Assembly: GCF_000374825.1 (NCBI RefSeq)
Contig: NZ_KB895382.1
Span: 62,001-126,000, forward strand
Length of the DNA stretch: 64,000 bases
Reading direction: 5' to 3'
Source: Paenibacillus sanguinis 2301083 = DSM 16941
GTDB taxonomy: Bacteria > Bacillota > Bacilli > Paenibacillales > Paenibacillaceae
The position numbers and the translations under genes were made by a program. The notes under the pieces are model-generated. The model ran no database searches. It was not told the DNA's origin and was given only the letters and a program-made list of their open reading frames with translations. This document shows, piece after piece, positions 53,364-60,942 of the stretch (positions are counted from its first letter, which is position 1; each line of letters opens with the position of its first letter).

Positions 53364-54109
53364 TGAATGAAGCCGGATTGACCAGTATCATTATTCCTAC
53401 GTATAACGGACTTCATCTGCTCTCTCCTTGCGTTGAGGCCATTCGTCGCCATACCAAGGCTCCTTATGAAATTATCGTGGTGGATAACGGCTCTGATGAC
53501 GAGACGGTCTCGTATTGTTTGCGAGAGCAGCTTATTTTGGCCGCTTTGCCACGTAACGAAGGCTTTCCCATCGCTGTGAACCGGGGGCTGTCGATCGCTT
53601 CGGGCGATCAGTTGCTCTTGCTGAACAATGATGTGACCGTCTCGCCGCACTGGTTATCCAATATGCTGCGAGCGCTAAAGAGCGCGCCCGATATCGGAAT
53701 GGTAGGCCCGGTCACCAATTATGCCAGCGGGCGGCAGCAGGTGGATGTTCCATGGACGGAAGGCGAGGCTTTCATTCAGGTTGCAGAGCGCTACAATCGC
53801 TCCGATGCTTCCCGCTGGCAGGAGGTTCAGCGTTTGATCGGGATGTGTCTGCTTATGAAGCGGGAAGTGCTGGCACAGGTGGGACTGCTGGATGAAGCTT
53901 TTTCACCGGGGCATTACGAAGACGATGATTACTGCTACCGGGTACGTCAGGCGGGATATCGCTTGCTCATCTGCGGGGATACTCTTGTGCATCACGCTGG
54001 AAGCGCCAGCTTCAAGGCGCAGCATCCTGAGGGGTGGAGTGGATTGATTGAGCGGAACCGGCAGCGTTTTATGGATAAATGGGGCTTAGACCCCTGGCAG
54101 TTTATATAG
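53363..54109 (+). CDS. GT2 glycosyltransferase (rhamnosyltransferase-like)
   Basis: 248 residues from ATG at 53363. GT-A fold: TSIIIPTYNGLHLL, VVDNGSDDET, metal motif NND in LLLLNNDVTVSP, acceptor-side GPVTNYASGRQQ and EDDDYCYRVRQAGY. Similar proteins transfer rhamnose or related sugars in polysaccharide synthesis. It is similar to the catalytic part of the 56105-57403 protein. Confidence 0.9.
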   Translation: MNEAGLTSIIIPTYNGLHLLSPCVEAIRRHTKAPYEIIVVDNGSDDETVSYCLREQLILAALPRNEGFPIAVNRGLSIASGDQLLLLNNDVTVSPHWLSNMLRALKSAPDIGMVGPVTNYASGRQQVDVPWTEGEAFIQVAERYNRSDASRWQEVQRLIGMCLLMKREVLAQVGLLDEAFSPGHYEDDDYCYRVRQAGYRLLICGDTLVHHAGSASFKAQHPEGWSGLIERNRQRFMDKWGLDPWQFI

Positions 54110-54134
54110 CATTTATTAACTGGGGGGAGAGTTC

Positions 54135-54866
54135 ATGAAAGGTGTGATTTTGGCGGGAGGCACCGGTACGCGTCTATACCCGCTGACCCGATTGATCAAT
54201 AAACATCTGCTTCCCGTCGGGAGCTATCCGATGGTGTGCTACGGCATAGAACGGCTGCGTCAAGCTGGAATTACCGATATTCTGATCGTTATCGGCAAGC
54301 AGTCTGCCGGGCTTTATGCCGATTTTCTTGGCAGCGGCGGCAATTTTGGCGTTAACCTCACCTATCGGATACAGGATTCGCCAGGCGGCATCGCGGAGGC
54401 GCTTGAGCTGGCATCCGGCTTCATCCCGTCCGGCGAACGGTTTGTGGTTCTGCTGGGCGATAATCTGTTCCTGGATGATCTGACACCTTTTGTAGAGAAA
54501 TTCAGACAGCAGCCGCCAGGGAGTGCCCGGGTGCTGCTTAAGCCTGTAGATGATCCACGTCGCTACGGGGTTCCTGTATTTGATGCCGACAATCCAGACT
54601 TGATTGCATACATTGAAGAGAAGCCCAAAAAGCCGAAATCGCAGTTTTCAGTGACAGGCATCTATATGTATGATGACGCTGTATTTGAATTCATTCGGGG
54701 CATTAGTCGCTCGGATCGCGGGGAATTGGAAATTACGGATGTGAATAATCGTTACGCCAAAGCAGGCAAGTTGGAATATGATGTGCTGCAGCTATGGTGG
54801 GGGGATGCCGGTACGCTGGAGTCGTTGCGAGAGGCCGGGGTTTATATGAAGGGCGTACTCCCGTGA
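54135..54866 (+). CDS. Short glucose-1-phosphate thymidylyltransferase (SpsI/RmlA-like)
   Basis: 243 residues, as short as Bacillus SpsI and shorter than RmlA. The nucleotide-binding start MKGVILAGGTGTRLYPLTRL is intact, and the metal Asp lies in LLGDNLFLDD and the base-specific loop in YIEEKPKKPKS. It makes dTDP-glucose from dTTP and glucose-1-phosphate for spore polysaccharide. GGGGGGAGAG precedes the ATG. No dTDP-rhamnose genes B-D are in the window. Confidence 0.92.
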   Translation: MKGVILAGGTGTRLYPLTRLINKHLLPVGSYPMVCYGIERLRQAGITDILIVIGKQSAGLYADFLGSGGNFGVNLTYRIQDSPGGIAEALELASGFIPSGERFVVLLGDNLFLDDLTPFVEKFRQQPPGSARVLLKPVDDPRRYGVPVFDADNPDLIAYIEEKPKKPKSQFSVTGIYMYDDAVFEFIRGISRSDRGELEITDVNNRYAKAGKLEYDVLQLWWGDAGTLESLREAGVYMKGVLP

Positions 54867-54905
54867 CTGCTTGAGACTTGACTTGATGAAGAAAGGAGGG
54901 CGGCC

Positions 54906-56087
54906 ATGACGATGCGTAGTTCATCGGGTAAAGCCATCCGCAAGGCACGGCGCCAACCAGGAGGGAAAGGGGCGGCGTCGGCATCCCGTCGAACTCTGAA
55001 CAGCATTCGCAGCAAGGCAGCCAGCAGGAGGGGCGGGGGGAGAATGCTCCCCCGCCGCTTGCGTTCCCGGCGGGCGGCCAATCGCCGAAAGCGGGATTTG
55101 CGGCGGAGCATACGTATGTCGTCAGGCACGGCTGCTGCGCCAGCAGTGCCCTTGCCGATACTGCCCCCGGTGGAGGATGCGGCGTTGCTTCCGGCGACAG
55201 ACGACCGCTCTCCTGCTTCACCCGAGAATACAGAGGCACTGGAGTTGATTCGTGCCGAAGCCTACGCTCATGGATACCGGGAGGGTTTGTTCGAAGGCGG
55301 GGAAGCCAAGCTGGGCCGCTTGATTCCCCACCATACTATGTTGCCTGAAATCACCGTGGATGAGGTTATTGCCCTAGGGTTTCGTTCTGTTGCCGAAGCG
55401 CTGCACCCGCTGCTCTCCGCACCCGCTGTATTTCAAGCAGCCGTCATCGCGCTTCAGGAGGGACGACCGCTGTCGGTCGTTCGCTTGGGCGACGGCGAGT
55501 TGCTCACGCTGGCGCATGGGACAGTGATCCCCACGGAGGAAGCCATTCGTTGGGGAAGCTTCTTGCCTTATGCAGGCGTGCAATTGCCGGATGCTGGAGC
55601 ACGGGAAGCGTTGGCGCAGGCGGTTCGCCTGGCAGACATCGTAGGTGTACCGCAGTCCCGGCATCCCTCGTATCAAGGCTTGCTGTTCCCCGTACTGCGT
55701 CATTATGGTATGGATTACCACGCGATGCAGCTCGCTACCTCAACGGTCAATTACGAGTTGAATGCCGGAGGGTACCTGGCACGGCTGTTGGAAGGACGGC
55801 GTGTGCTGCTGATCGGCAATCAATCGCCAGAGCTGGCGGGTTTGTTAAGCCGACAGGGAATAGTCATCACGGGCTGGGTGGCTCCGGTTCAGGGCGTCGC
55901 TGATGTCGAGCATGTTCTGGCAAAAGCCCGCGAGCAGCCCGATTTCGAGTTGGCTTTGGTAGCGGCAGGTATAGCGGCGGTAATGATATGCACACGCTTG
56001 GCGGCAGAGCAAGGCAAGCTGGCGCTGGACCTGGGCCATTTAGCCGACAAGCTGATCCGTGGAGAGATGCTTCTAACACGATTGTGA
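54906..56087 (+). CDS. GT-D fold glycosyltransferase with Arg-rich leader and Gly/aromatic tag
   Basis: 393 residues. Residues 8-70 are an Arg/Lys/Ser-rich disordered leader, then an Ala/Pro linker. Residues 119-134 read AYAHGYREGLFEGGEA, a four-residue periodic tag shared within the locus. The C-terminal domain (about 150-393) matches the GT-D/DUF1792 family with SVVRLGDGELLTLAHG (Asp196-Gly-Glu198) and a C-terminal region with two nucleotide-fold strands. GT-D enzymes in streptococci glycosylate serine-rich adhesins. The fusion to a basic leader is unusual. Confidence 0.85.
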   Translation: MTMRSSSGKAIRKARRQPGGKGAASASRRTLNSIRSKAASRRGGGRMLPRRLRSRRAANRRKRDLRRSIRMSSGTAAAPAVPLPILPPVEDAALLPATDDRSPASPENTEALELIRAEAYAHGYREGLFEGGEAKLGRLIPHHTMLPEITVDEVIALGFRSVAEALHPLLSAPAVFQAAVIALQEGRPLSVVRLGDGELLTLAHGTVIPTEEAIRWGSFLPYAGVQLPDAGAREALAQAVRLADIVGVPQSRHPSYQGLLFPVLRHYGMDYHAMQLATSTVNYELNAGGYLARLLEGRRVLLIGNQSPELAGLLSRQGIVITGWVAPVQGVADVEHVLAKAREQPDFELALVAAGIAAVMICTRLAAEQGKLALDLGHLADKLIRGEMLLTRL

Positions 56088-56104
56088 GGGAAGGAGATGA
56101 AAGG

Positions 56105-57403
56105 GTGAAGCAGGAGCAAGGCAAATATGCAAGCGGCTATGCAGCAGGGTATGCCCAAGGGATGGAGGAAGGTATTCGTTCCTTTGGCTCCGGTCTGGAT
56201 GGCACCAGCATCATTATTCCGACATATAATCGTAGGGATCTGCTGCTCCAGTGTCTGGACAGCATTGAGGCGCATACTCATTTGCCCTATGAAATCATTG
56301 TCGTCGACAACGGCTCTGAGGATGGGACGGCGGATGCGATCAGACGTCGCCGCAGACCGGTCCGGATGACGGTGCATGAGCAGAACCTGGGATTTGCCCG
56401 GGCGATCAACACAGGTTTAATGATGGCCAAGGGCCGATACATTGTTCTGTTGAACAACGACGTACTGGTGACGGAACGCTGGCTCGATCAATTGCTGTAT
56501 TGCCTGAGTCAGCGTCCGGATGCTGCGGCGGTGGGGCCGGTTACGAATTATATTAGCGGCGATCAGCAAATTGCCGTACCGTATGGGGAAGATATCGCCG
56601 CAATGCAGGCTTATGCTGCTGCACATAACGTTACTGATCCGGCTAAATGGCGGGAAACGGAACGATTGATTGGTTTCTGTCTGGCGTTTCCGCGCAGCAC
56701 CTTTGAGCAAATCGGATACTTCGACGAGGGCTATGCCATCGGCAACTACGAGGATGATGATTGGGTGGCTCGGCTGCGGCTGCAAGGGAAGAAGCAAATC
56801 ATCGCCGGAGATGCCTTCATTCATCACTATGGAAGCATGACGATGAAGGGGCTTGGGGAGCAGGGATTTGCCGAGATCAATGCGAGGAATCATGATTTTT
56901 TTGCCGAGAAATGGGGCGATTTGCAGTCCTTGTATTTGCGTATGCCAGGATGGCGCTCATCAGGTGTGCTTCGGTCTGCTGATTTTTTCCCGAGCAGCGT
57001 ATGTGTCAAGGGGTGGAATTCTACGGTGTATTGGCTGGAGCATGGTGTGCGCTATCCCCTGGAGGGAAATGGACTGGAAGCGGCAGGCTCCCCGCCGACA
57101 AGGCTATCTGTAACGGACCTGCAGCATCTTCCTCGCGGAGACGGGCGTTTGCTGCATGATGTGTTAGCCCATAGAGCAAGTCTGGCAGCACAGCCAGGAC
57201 GGGAAGGAAGCGTTACTCGCGCCGGAGACGGGCGCTTGTATCAACTTGATCGGGGGCAGCGTCGGGAGGTTGTATCCGATTATGCCTGCCGGGCATGGGG
57301 CCTTTCGGTGTCAGGAGAAGTCGCGGGAACGCAGTGGTTGGAGCAGTACCCGGAGGGGCTGCCAGTCCTCCCTCCTCCCAGGTTGTTAAACGATGATTTA
57401 TAG
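56105..57403 (+). CDS. GT2 glycosyltransferase with N-terminal Gly/aromatic tag and C-terminal extension
   Basis: 432 residues from GTG at 56105 (AAGGAG, 8-nt spacing), overlapping none of the preceding gene. Residues 7-24 are KYASGYAAGYAQGMEEGI, a clean tetrad-periodic tag. The GT-A domain (30-275) has TSIIIPTYNRRDLL, VVDNGSEDGT, LLNNDVLVTERW, GPVTNYISGDQQ and EDDDWVARL. Residues about 280-432 form an extra domain with RSADFFPSSVCVKGWNSTVY and repeated GDGRLLHD/GDGRLYQL segments (possible binding repeats). Function of the extension unknown. Confidence 0.88.
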   Translation: MKQEQGKYASGYAAGYAQGMEEGIRSFGSGLDGTSIIIPTYNRRDLLLQCLDSIEAHTHLPYEIIVVDNGSEDGTADAIRRRRRPVRMTVHEQNLGFARAINTGLMMAKGRYIVLLNNDVLVTERWLDQLLYCLSQRPDAAAVGPVTNYISGDQQIAVPYGEDIAAMQAYAAAHNVTDPAKWRETERLIGFCLAFPRSTFEQIGYFDEGYAIGNYEDDDWVARLRLQGKKQIIAGDAFIHHYGSMTMKGLGEQGFAEINARNHDFFAEKWGDLQSLYLRMPGWRSSGVLRSADFFPSSVCVKGWNSTVYWLEHGVRYPLEGNGLEAAGSPPTRLSVTDLQHLPRGDGRLLHDVLAHRASLAAQPGREGSVTRAGDGRLYQLDRGQRREVVSDYACRAWGLSVSGEVAGTQWLEQYPEGLPVLPPPRLLNDDL

Positions 57404-57415
57404 AGGTAGCACTTT

Positions 57416-57563
57416 AAGTGCGAGTTCAAAAAGTCGGGATAGCAGGACCAAGACATATGCTTCCGATGTGCGTTTTTCCAAAACGCTTCAGGTTGGATGA
57501 AGTCAGGGACGTAAGTAGCGGAGGTACACGTTTTCGCAGAAAACGACTTTTTGAACAACCTCT
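57416..57563 (+). repeat. Dispersed repeat, TTCAAAAAGTC family, complete short copy B
   Basis: 148 bp bounded by GTTCAAAAAGTCG (57424-57436) and the perfect complement CGACTTTTTGAAC (57544-57556), with outer ends AAGTGCGA and AACCTCT. It contains hairpins GCGTTTTTCCAAAACGC and CGTTTTCGCAGAAAACG and the block GGTTGGATGAAG. It has no gene. TA lies near both ends, so a TA target duplication is possible. Confidence 0.8.
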
Positions 57564-57658
57564 TATAGAGGGATTTCCCAGGAACGCACCGGTTTGCAGC
57601 GGCATATGCTAATGCAGGGTACCAAGCTGGGCAGTCCGTCCATAGAGGAGGAATCAGG

Positions 57659-57946
57659 GTGGAGCAGAAGATTACGGAGATTATTGTTCATATGGCCCAC
57701 TCCCACCAGCACATGGCGCGAATGATCGATGCCGAACGACAGGTTGCGGTACGTATGGCGCAGATTGTTCACGCTATTCCGGATGCCGGTCCGGCCTTTG
57801 CCGGAATGTCCGGTGTACTGGAGAATTCAGGTCGCGTCAATAAGAGCGTAATCTCTTATTTGAATGCGATTGCCGATCTGGAGGAAGCCATGGCCGAGAA
57901 CCTGGGTTATGTAATGAAGGAATTGAAAACCCATGACGAAGAGTGA
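57659..57946 (+). CDS. Small helical protein, first of three related ones
   Basis: 95 residues from GTG at 57659 (GAGGAGG upstream). Two long helices: TEIIVHMAHSHQHMARMIDA and VAVRMAQIVHAI, a Pro/Gly turn (PDAGPAFAGMSG), then LNAIADLEEAMAENLGYVMK. The M-A-R-(I/M)-(L/I) and L-x-x-A-M-A-x-x-L patterns recur in the next two genes. No membrane helix or signal. Likely a structural component of the spore surface layer; inferred from place only. Confidence 0.8.
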   Translation: MEQKITEIIVHMAHSHQHMARMIDAERQVAVRMAQIVHAIPDAGPAFAGMSGVLENSGRVNKSVISYLNAIADLEEAMAENLGYVMKELKTHDEE

Positions 57947-57970
57947 TGTCAAGAAGCGGGGTATGATGCC

Positions 57971-58330
57971 ATGAGCAGGGAACAGGCCTATCTGCACATG
58001 TTGGATGCAGCCGCCAAAATACAATGGAATATTGCGATGATTTTGGAGGCGAAGGCGGTCGAAGCGGAGAAGGTGCGCAACTGGGTGCTCAATCATGTAG
58101 TAGAGGCCAATTATGACGAACATGAGAAGCAGTTGTCCGATCCGCTGGACGTTCATGAGCAGCTTGTGGAAATGGTTGAAGGGTTGACCAAATTGCAAAA
58201 TGGGCTTTACAGCAATCTGAAAACGGTGCTGGCCACCGAGGAGGAAGATACGGGCGGTGATGGCGACCTGGGAGGCGGATTTGGCGATTTATTTGGCGGG
58301 GGATTTGATCTGGAGGATTCGAGCAAATGA
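57971..58330 (+). CDS. Small helical protein, second of three, with Gly/Asp tail
   Basis: 119 residues. The helix YLHMLDAAAKIQWNIAMILE resembles the matching helix of its neighbours, as does the second helix LVEMVEGLTKLQNGLYSNL. The last 30 residues are Asp/Glu/Gly-rich (GGDGDLGGGFGDLFGGGFD), a low-complexity acidic tail with GGGF repeats. Its stop overlaps the next start (ATGA). Confidence 0.8.
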   Translation: MSREQAYLHMLDAAAKIQWNIAMILEAKAVEAEKVRNWVLNHVVEANYDEHEKQLSDPLDVHEQLVEMVEGLTKLQNGLYSNLKTVLATEEEDTGGDGDLGGGFGDLFGGGFDLEDSSK

Positions 58331-58620
58331 GGTTGCCGCTTGAACTTCACGAAGAAGCCAAACTTCGGCTGATTGATTCGATCAGCCGGAGTCAGGTCGC
58401 CATGGCTCGCATTCTCGGCAGTATGGCCGAGGTAGCGGAAGGGTCGCCGGAAACCGCCAGGCACCTTGCCGCCAACATCGAGATTTTGACGAAGCATCAG
58501 GAAGCGATGGCCCGTACCGTCTGCGGGTTGACTCTCCATCGCATCAATTATGGAACTCCTTCATCGCCGTGGATTACGGACACTTGCTATGCAGCTCACA
58601 ATATTGCCCGAGGAGAATAG
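58327..58620 (+). CDS. Small helical protein, third of three
   Basis: 97 residues. The helix LIDSISRSQVAMARILGSMA and second helix AANIEILTKHQEAMARTVCGL follow the same two-helix layout as the two upstream proteins. A short non-helical C-terminus contains one Cys (TDTCYAAHN). It starts within ATGA of the preceding stop, so the trio is translationally coupled. Confidence 0.8.
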   Translation: MRLPLELHEEAKLRLIDSISRSQVAMARILGSMAEVAEGSPETARHLAANIEILTKHQEAMARTVCGLTLHRINYGTPSSPWITDTCYAAHNIARGE

Positions 58621-58632
58621 GAGGAACAGGTA

Positions 58633-59007
58633 ATGGCCAAAACAAAATCCCGGCGGACCCGCCGGGTGAAGCCGCGTGTGATGAAGAAAGGACGCCCGGG
58701 AAAGAAGCGGAGATTGGCTTTAAAGCGGGGGAGAAAGATCGGCGTCGCCCGCCGCAAGCGCAGCAAGCTGCGCCCGACACTCCGTTCACGCCGCCGAAAA
58801 GGTAAGCTGAGACGCCGTCGCAGAGGGCTGGCTCGCCAATTGCCGGTGAAGGAGCCGGTTGTCGAACCTGACCCCAATGAGGGGATAGTTCATGATCAAG
58901 CCGCTTACGATCAAGCCTATAACGACGCGTATCAGGAGGGCTTTAACGGAGGTTTTGCCCAGGGCTTTGAGGACGGGCACAAGCTGGCGTACAAGGAGCA
59001 AATCTAA
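58633..59007 (+). CDS. Highly basic protein ending in Gly/aromatic tag
   Basis: 124 residues. Residues 1-70 are almost half Arg/Lys (SRRTRRVKPRVMKKGRPGKK), like CotG/protamine-type basic proteins. A short Pro/Glu linker (71-85) leads to the longest tag in the locus, residues 91-120: AYDQAYNDAYQEGFNGGFAQ and then GFEDGHKLAY. No enzyme domain is present, which makes it the best candidate for a scaffold to which tagged enzymes co-assemble. GGAGGAACAGG precedes the ATG. Confidence 0.85.
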   Translation: MAKTKSRRTRRVKPRVMKKGRPGKKRRLALKRGRKIGVARRKRSKLRPTLRSRRRKGKLRRRRRGLARQLPVKEPVVEPDPNEGIVHDQAAYDQAYNDAYQEGFNGGFAQGFEDGHKLAYKEQI

Positions 59008-59175
59008 CCCAAGCTGCTGTAACAAAAATGTAAATCATCAGAACTCAGGGCTGCCAACCGTTTATGGTTTGGTAGCCTTAGCTATGTATGATCGTTTAAT
59101 ATTTATTTTAAGGTGAATTTGGACTCGCTAGTGCATCGTACAAGGAACTGCTGGTAAATGAATGGAGGTGGCATT

Positions 59176-59613
59176 ATGTTAACTTTTTTTAGGCTTAATG
59201 GGTTAAGTGCATTGTATGCCCTCATATTGTTCGTTCAAACGGAACTGATGGTAAATGTTTACCGCATTGAAAGAATCACCGGAATCATAAACGTAAATAT
59301 ATATATTAATTTATTGATCGTAATTATTTTTATTGCGGCTTCTTTTTTATGTTACTTTCTTACAAAGCGTCAGTTTGGAAAAAGTAAAATAAAGTATTTC
59401 ACTACAGTACTTTGGATTCCTTATTTCTTAATTTTCCTTTTGTCTTTTGCATCTCTTTATCCAATTACCAATCCGCAAGAAAAACCCCTCGGAGGGGTTG
59501 GACTTGTAATATTAATTACTTCGATTGTATTTCCAATTTATATAGCCATAATTAACTTTGCTACTTCTTTACGAAGTAATGACGGTAACATTAATTCTGG
59601 TGTTATCAAATGA
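59176..59613 (+). CDS. Four-helix membrane protein, AT-rich insert
   Basis: 145 residues from ATG at 59176 (GGAGGTGG upstream). Four hydrophobic helices (LYALILFVQTELMVNVY, INLLIVIIFIAASFLCYFL, VLWIPYFLIFLLSFASLY, GLVILITSIVFPIYIAIINF). No recognised family. Codon usage is much more AT-rich than the glycosyltransferases on either side, suggesting foreign origin. Confidence 0.72.
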   Translation: MLTFFRLNGLSALYALILFVQTELMVNVYRIERITGIINVNIYINLLIVIIFIAASFLCYFLTKRQFGKSKIKYFTTVLWIPYFLIFLLSFASLYPITNPQEKPLGGVGLVILITSIVFPIYIAIINFATSLRSNDGNINSGVIK

Positions 59614-59702
59614 AATACAGGTGATGAAAATTAATCACTTTCGTTAAAGTTATTGTAGTTGGTCTATTGTTCTAAATAGCAATAAATCACAACTTAGTTG
59701 GT

Positions 59703-59951
59703 ATGATAAACGAGCTAAAGAACTATTTCGATACCTACCGCTATGACACAGAACTTCCTGAAGATTGGGTGGAAATAAGAGTACTGCTTAAGAAGATATG
59801 CGATAAATTATCTTTAGGTTCTTCAGATAGCATGACTTTGTATAATATTACAAGCTCTCCTGAGAACTTTATCATCCAATCTGATTATGCGACACTAATG
59901 TCATCTTTAAACGAGGAAATATCCGAGGTTATAAATATTATTCATGAATAG
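59703..59951 (+). CDS. Small acidic protein, doubtful
   Basis: 82 residues, acidic, helical at both ends (MINELKNYFDTYRYDTELPE ... LNEEISEVINIIHE). No good ribosome binding site. AT-rich like its neighbour. Could be real cargo of the insert or a chance frame; I give it low weight. Confidence 0.45.
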   Translation: MINELKNYFDTYRYDTELPEDWVEIRVLLKKICDKLSLGSSDSMTLYNITSSPENFIIQSDYATLMSSLNEEISEVINIIHE

Positions 59952-60057
59952 AAAGCAGAAAAGGCCAGAGTTGGGCTTTAGCTATATTGTTTCTCTATAA
60001 TATGAAGATTCATTCTCACTTCTGTACGAATTTAAGAGTTTTTGCGTGTAGATTATG

Positions 60058-60182
60058 GGCTCAATCTAAAAATTAGCAGTTGATCGTTAGCAAGACTTAT
60101 GAGGCGAATTGCACGTATCCCAAGAATTCGCTGAGTACCGCTGGTTCCCAGGTTCTATTCGGGTATTCCTCTTCTTATTATA
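60058..60182. repeat. Left terminus of a second GGCTCAATCTAAAAAT element, interrupted
   Basis: 60058-60073 is GGCTCAATCTAAAAAT, the same 16 bases as the left end of the element at 36624. No matching right end is seen before the next repeat begins at 60181, so it may be truncated by that insertion. Confidence 0.55.
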
Positions 60183-60429
60183 GAGGTTGTTCAAAAAGTC
60201 GTCTTCCCCGAACGAAGTTGTTCAAGGAGTGGGTTCGACATCGAATCTTGAATTCAGCCGGGCCTAGCCTATGCTTCCGTAGTATGTTTCCTTCAGAAAC
60301 ATTTGAGTTGCTCACGTACCCATGCTTCCGAAGTCGTTTTCTGCGAAAACGTGTAGCTCCGCTACTCAGTCCCTGGCTTCATCCAACCTTTCGGTCCTGA
60401 AAATTCGACTTTTTGAACACGCACTTATA
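60181..60429 (-). repeat. Dispersed repeat, TTCAAAAAGTC family, long copy C
   Basis: 249 bp in inverted orientation relative to copies A and B. Termini GTTGTTCAAAAAGTCG (60187-60202 region) and CGACTTTTTGAACACGCACT (60406-60425) contain a 13-bp perfect inverted repeat. The interior has hairpin modules each next to an AGCATA/GCTTCC-type block: GTTTTCTGCGAAAAC, GTTTCCTTCAGAAAC and GTTGCTCACGTAC. It is the most complete version and shares its other half with copy D. Confidence 0.8.
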
Positions 60430-60609
60430 GGGGAAAACTCCCGTTAAATGGCTCAAATCGCCAGAAATCGGGGATTTATATGGATTTCCTCCTGCTAATC
60501 ATGATGAAATGGTCGATTTTTGGGAAAAAGCCCAAATTAACATGAGGATTTCCCGTTATATATGATATTTGGTGAAATATAGGCGAATTAACATGAGGAT
60601 TTCCCGTTA
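60424..60609. repeat. Direct repeats of the GGATTTCCCGTTA family
   Basis: A 24-bp perfect direct repeat ending GAGGATTTCCCGTTA occurs at 60535-60558 and 60586-60609, starts 51 bp apart. Two looser units precede it (GGGGAAAACTCCCGTTA near 60427 and GGATTTCCTCC near 60482). The same unit is the target of the element at 23429. Non-coding. Confidence 0.7.
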
Positions 60610-60731
60610 GAGGTATATTCGTTTTTGATTTGCTCCCGAATGGATCATGTCAACCTCTGGTTTTGGTTTTGATTCAGATTATGAAACCTAAAGTTTTGTT
60701 GAGGTCCTTACTTCACATACCAAATTGCCTA

Positions 60732-60757
60732 GCTTCCGTGTTAGCGGAGGCTTTTTG
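60732..60757 (+). terminator. Rho-independent terminator candidate
   Basis: GCTTCCG and CGGAGGC pair with one G-U and a 6-nt loop, followed by TTTTT. It lies about 190 bp before the CgeB-like gene and would end transcription coming from the insert. Confidence 0.55.
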
Positions 60758-60942
60758 CCATGCATGGAAAAGTTGGTTAAATAATGTGCCATTCTTTCAT
60801 TAATTCGAACTAAGAGGGCATTCGCCAATTTATCAGGCGGGCGGGTAGTCGTCCATGATGCACGTGCCCCCTCAGCATATATTTATTAAGACCCAGGAAA
60901 AACGCATAGTTTGAATCCACAAGGATAGGATGAAGAACTTTG

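Noticed and set aside
60080..60400. Rightward 106-codon frame near 60.1-60.4 kb
   Set aside because: It is the translation of the repeat copy C; similar repeat copies elsewhere have stop codons in this frame.
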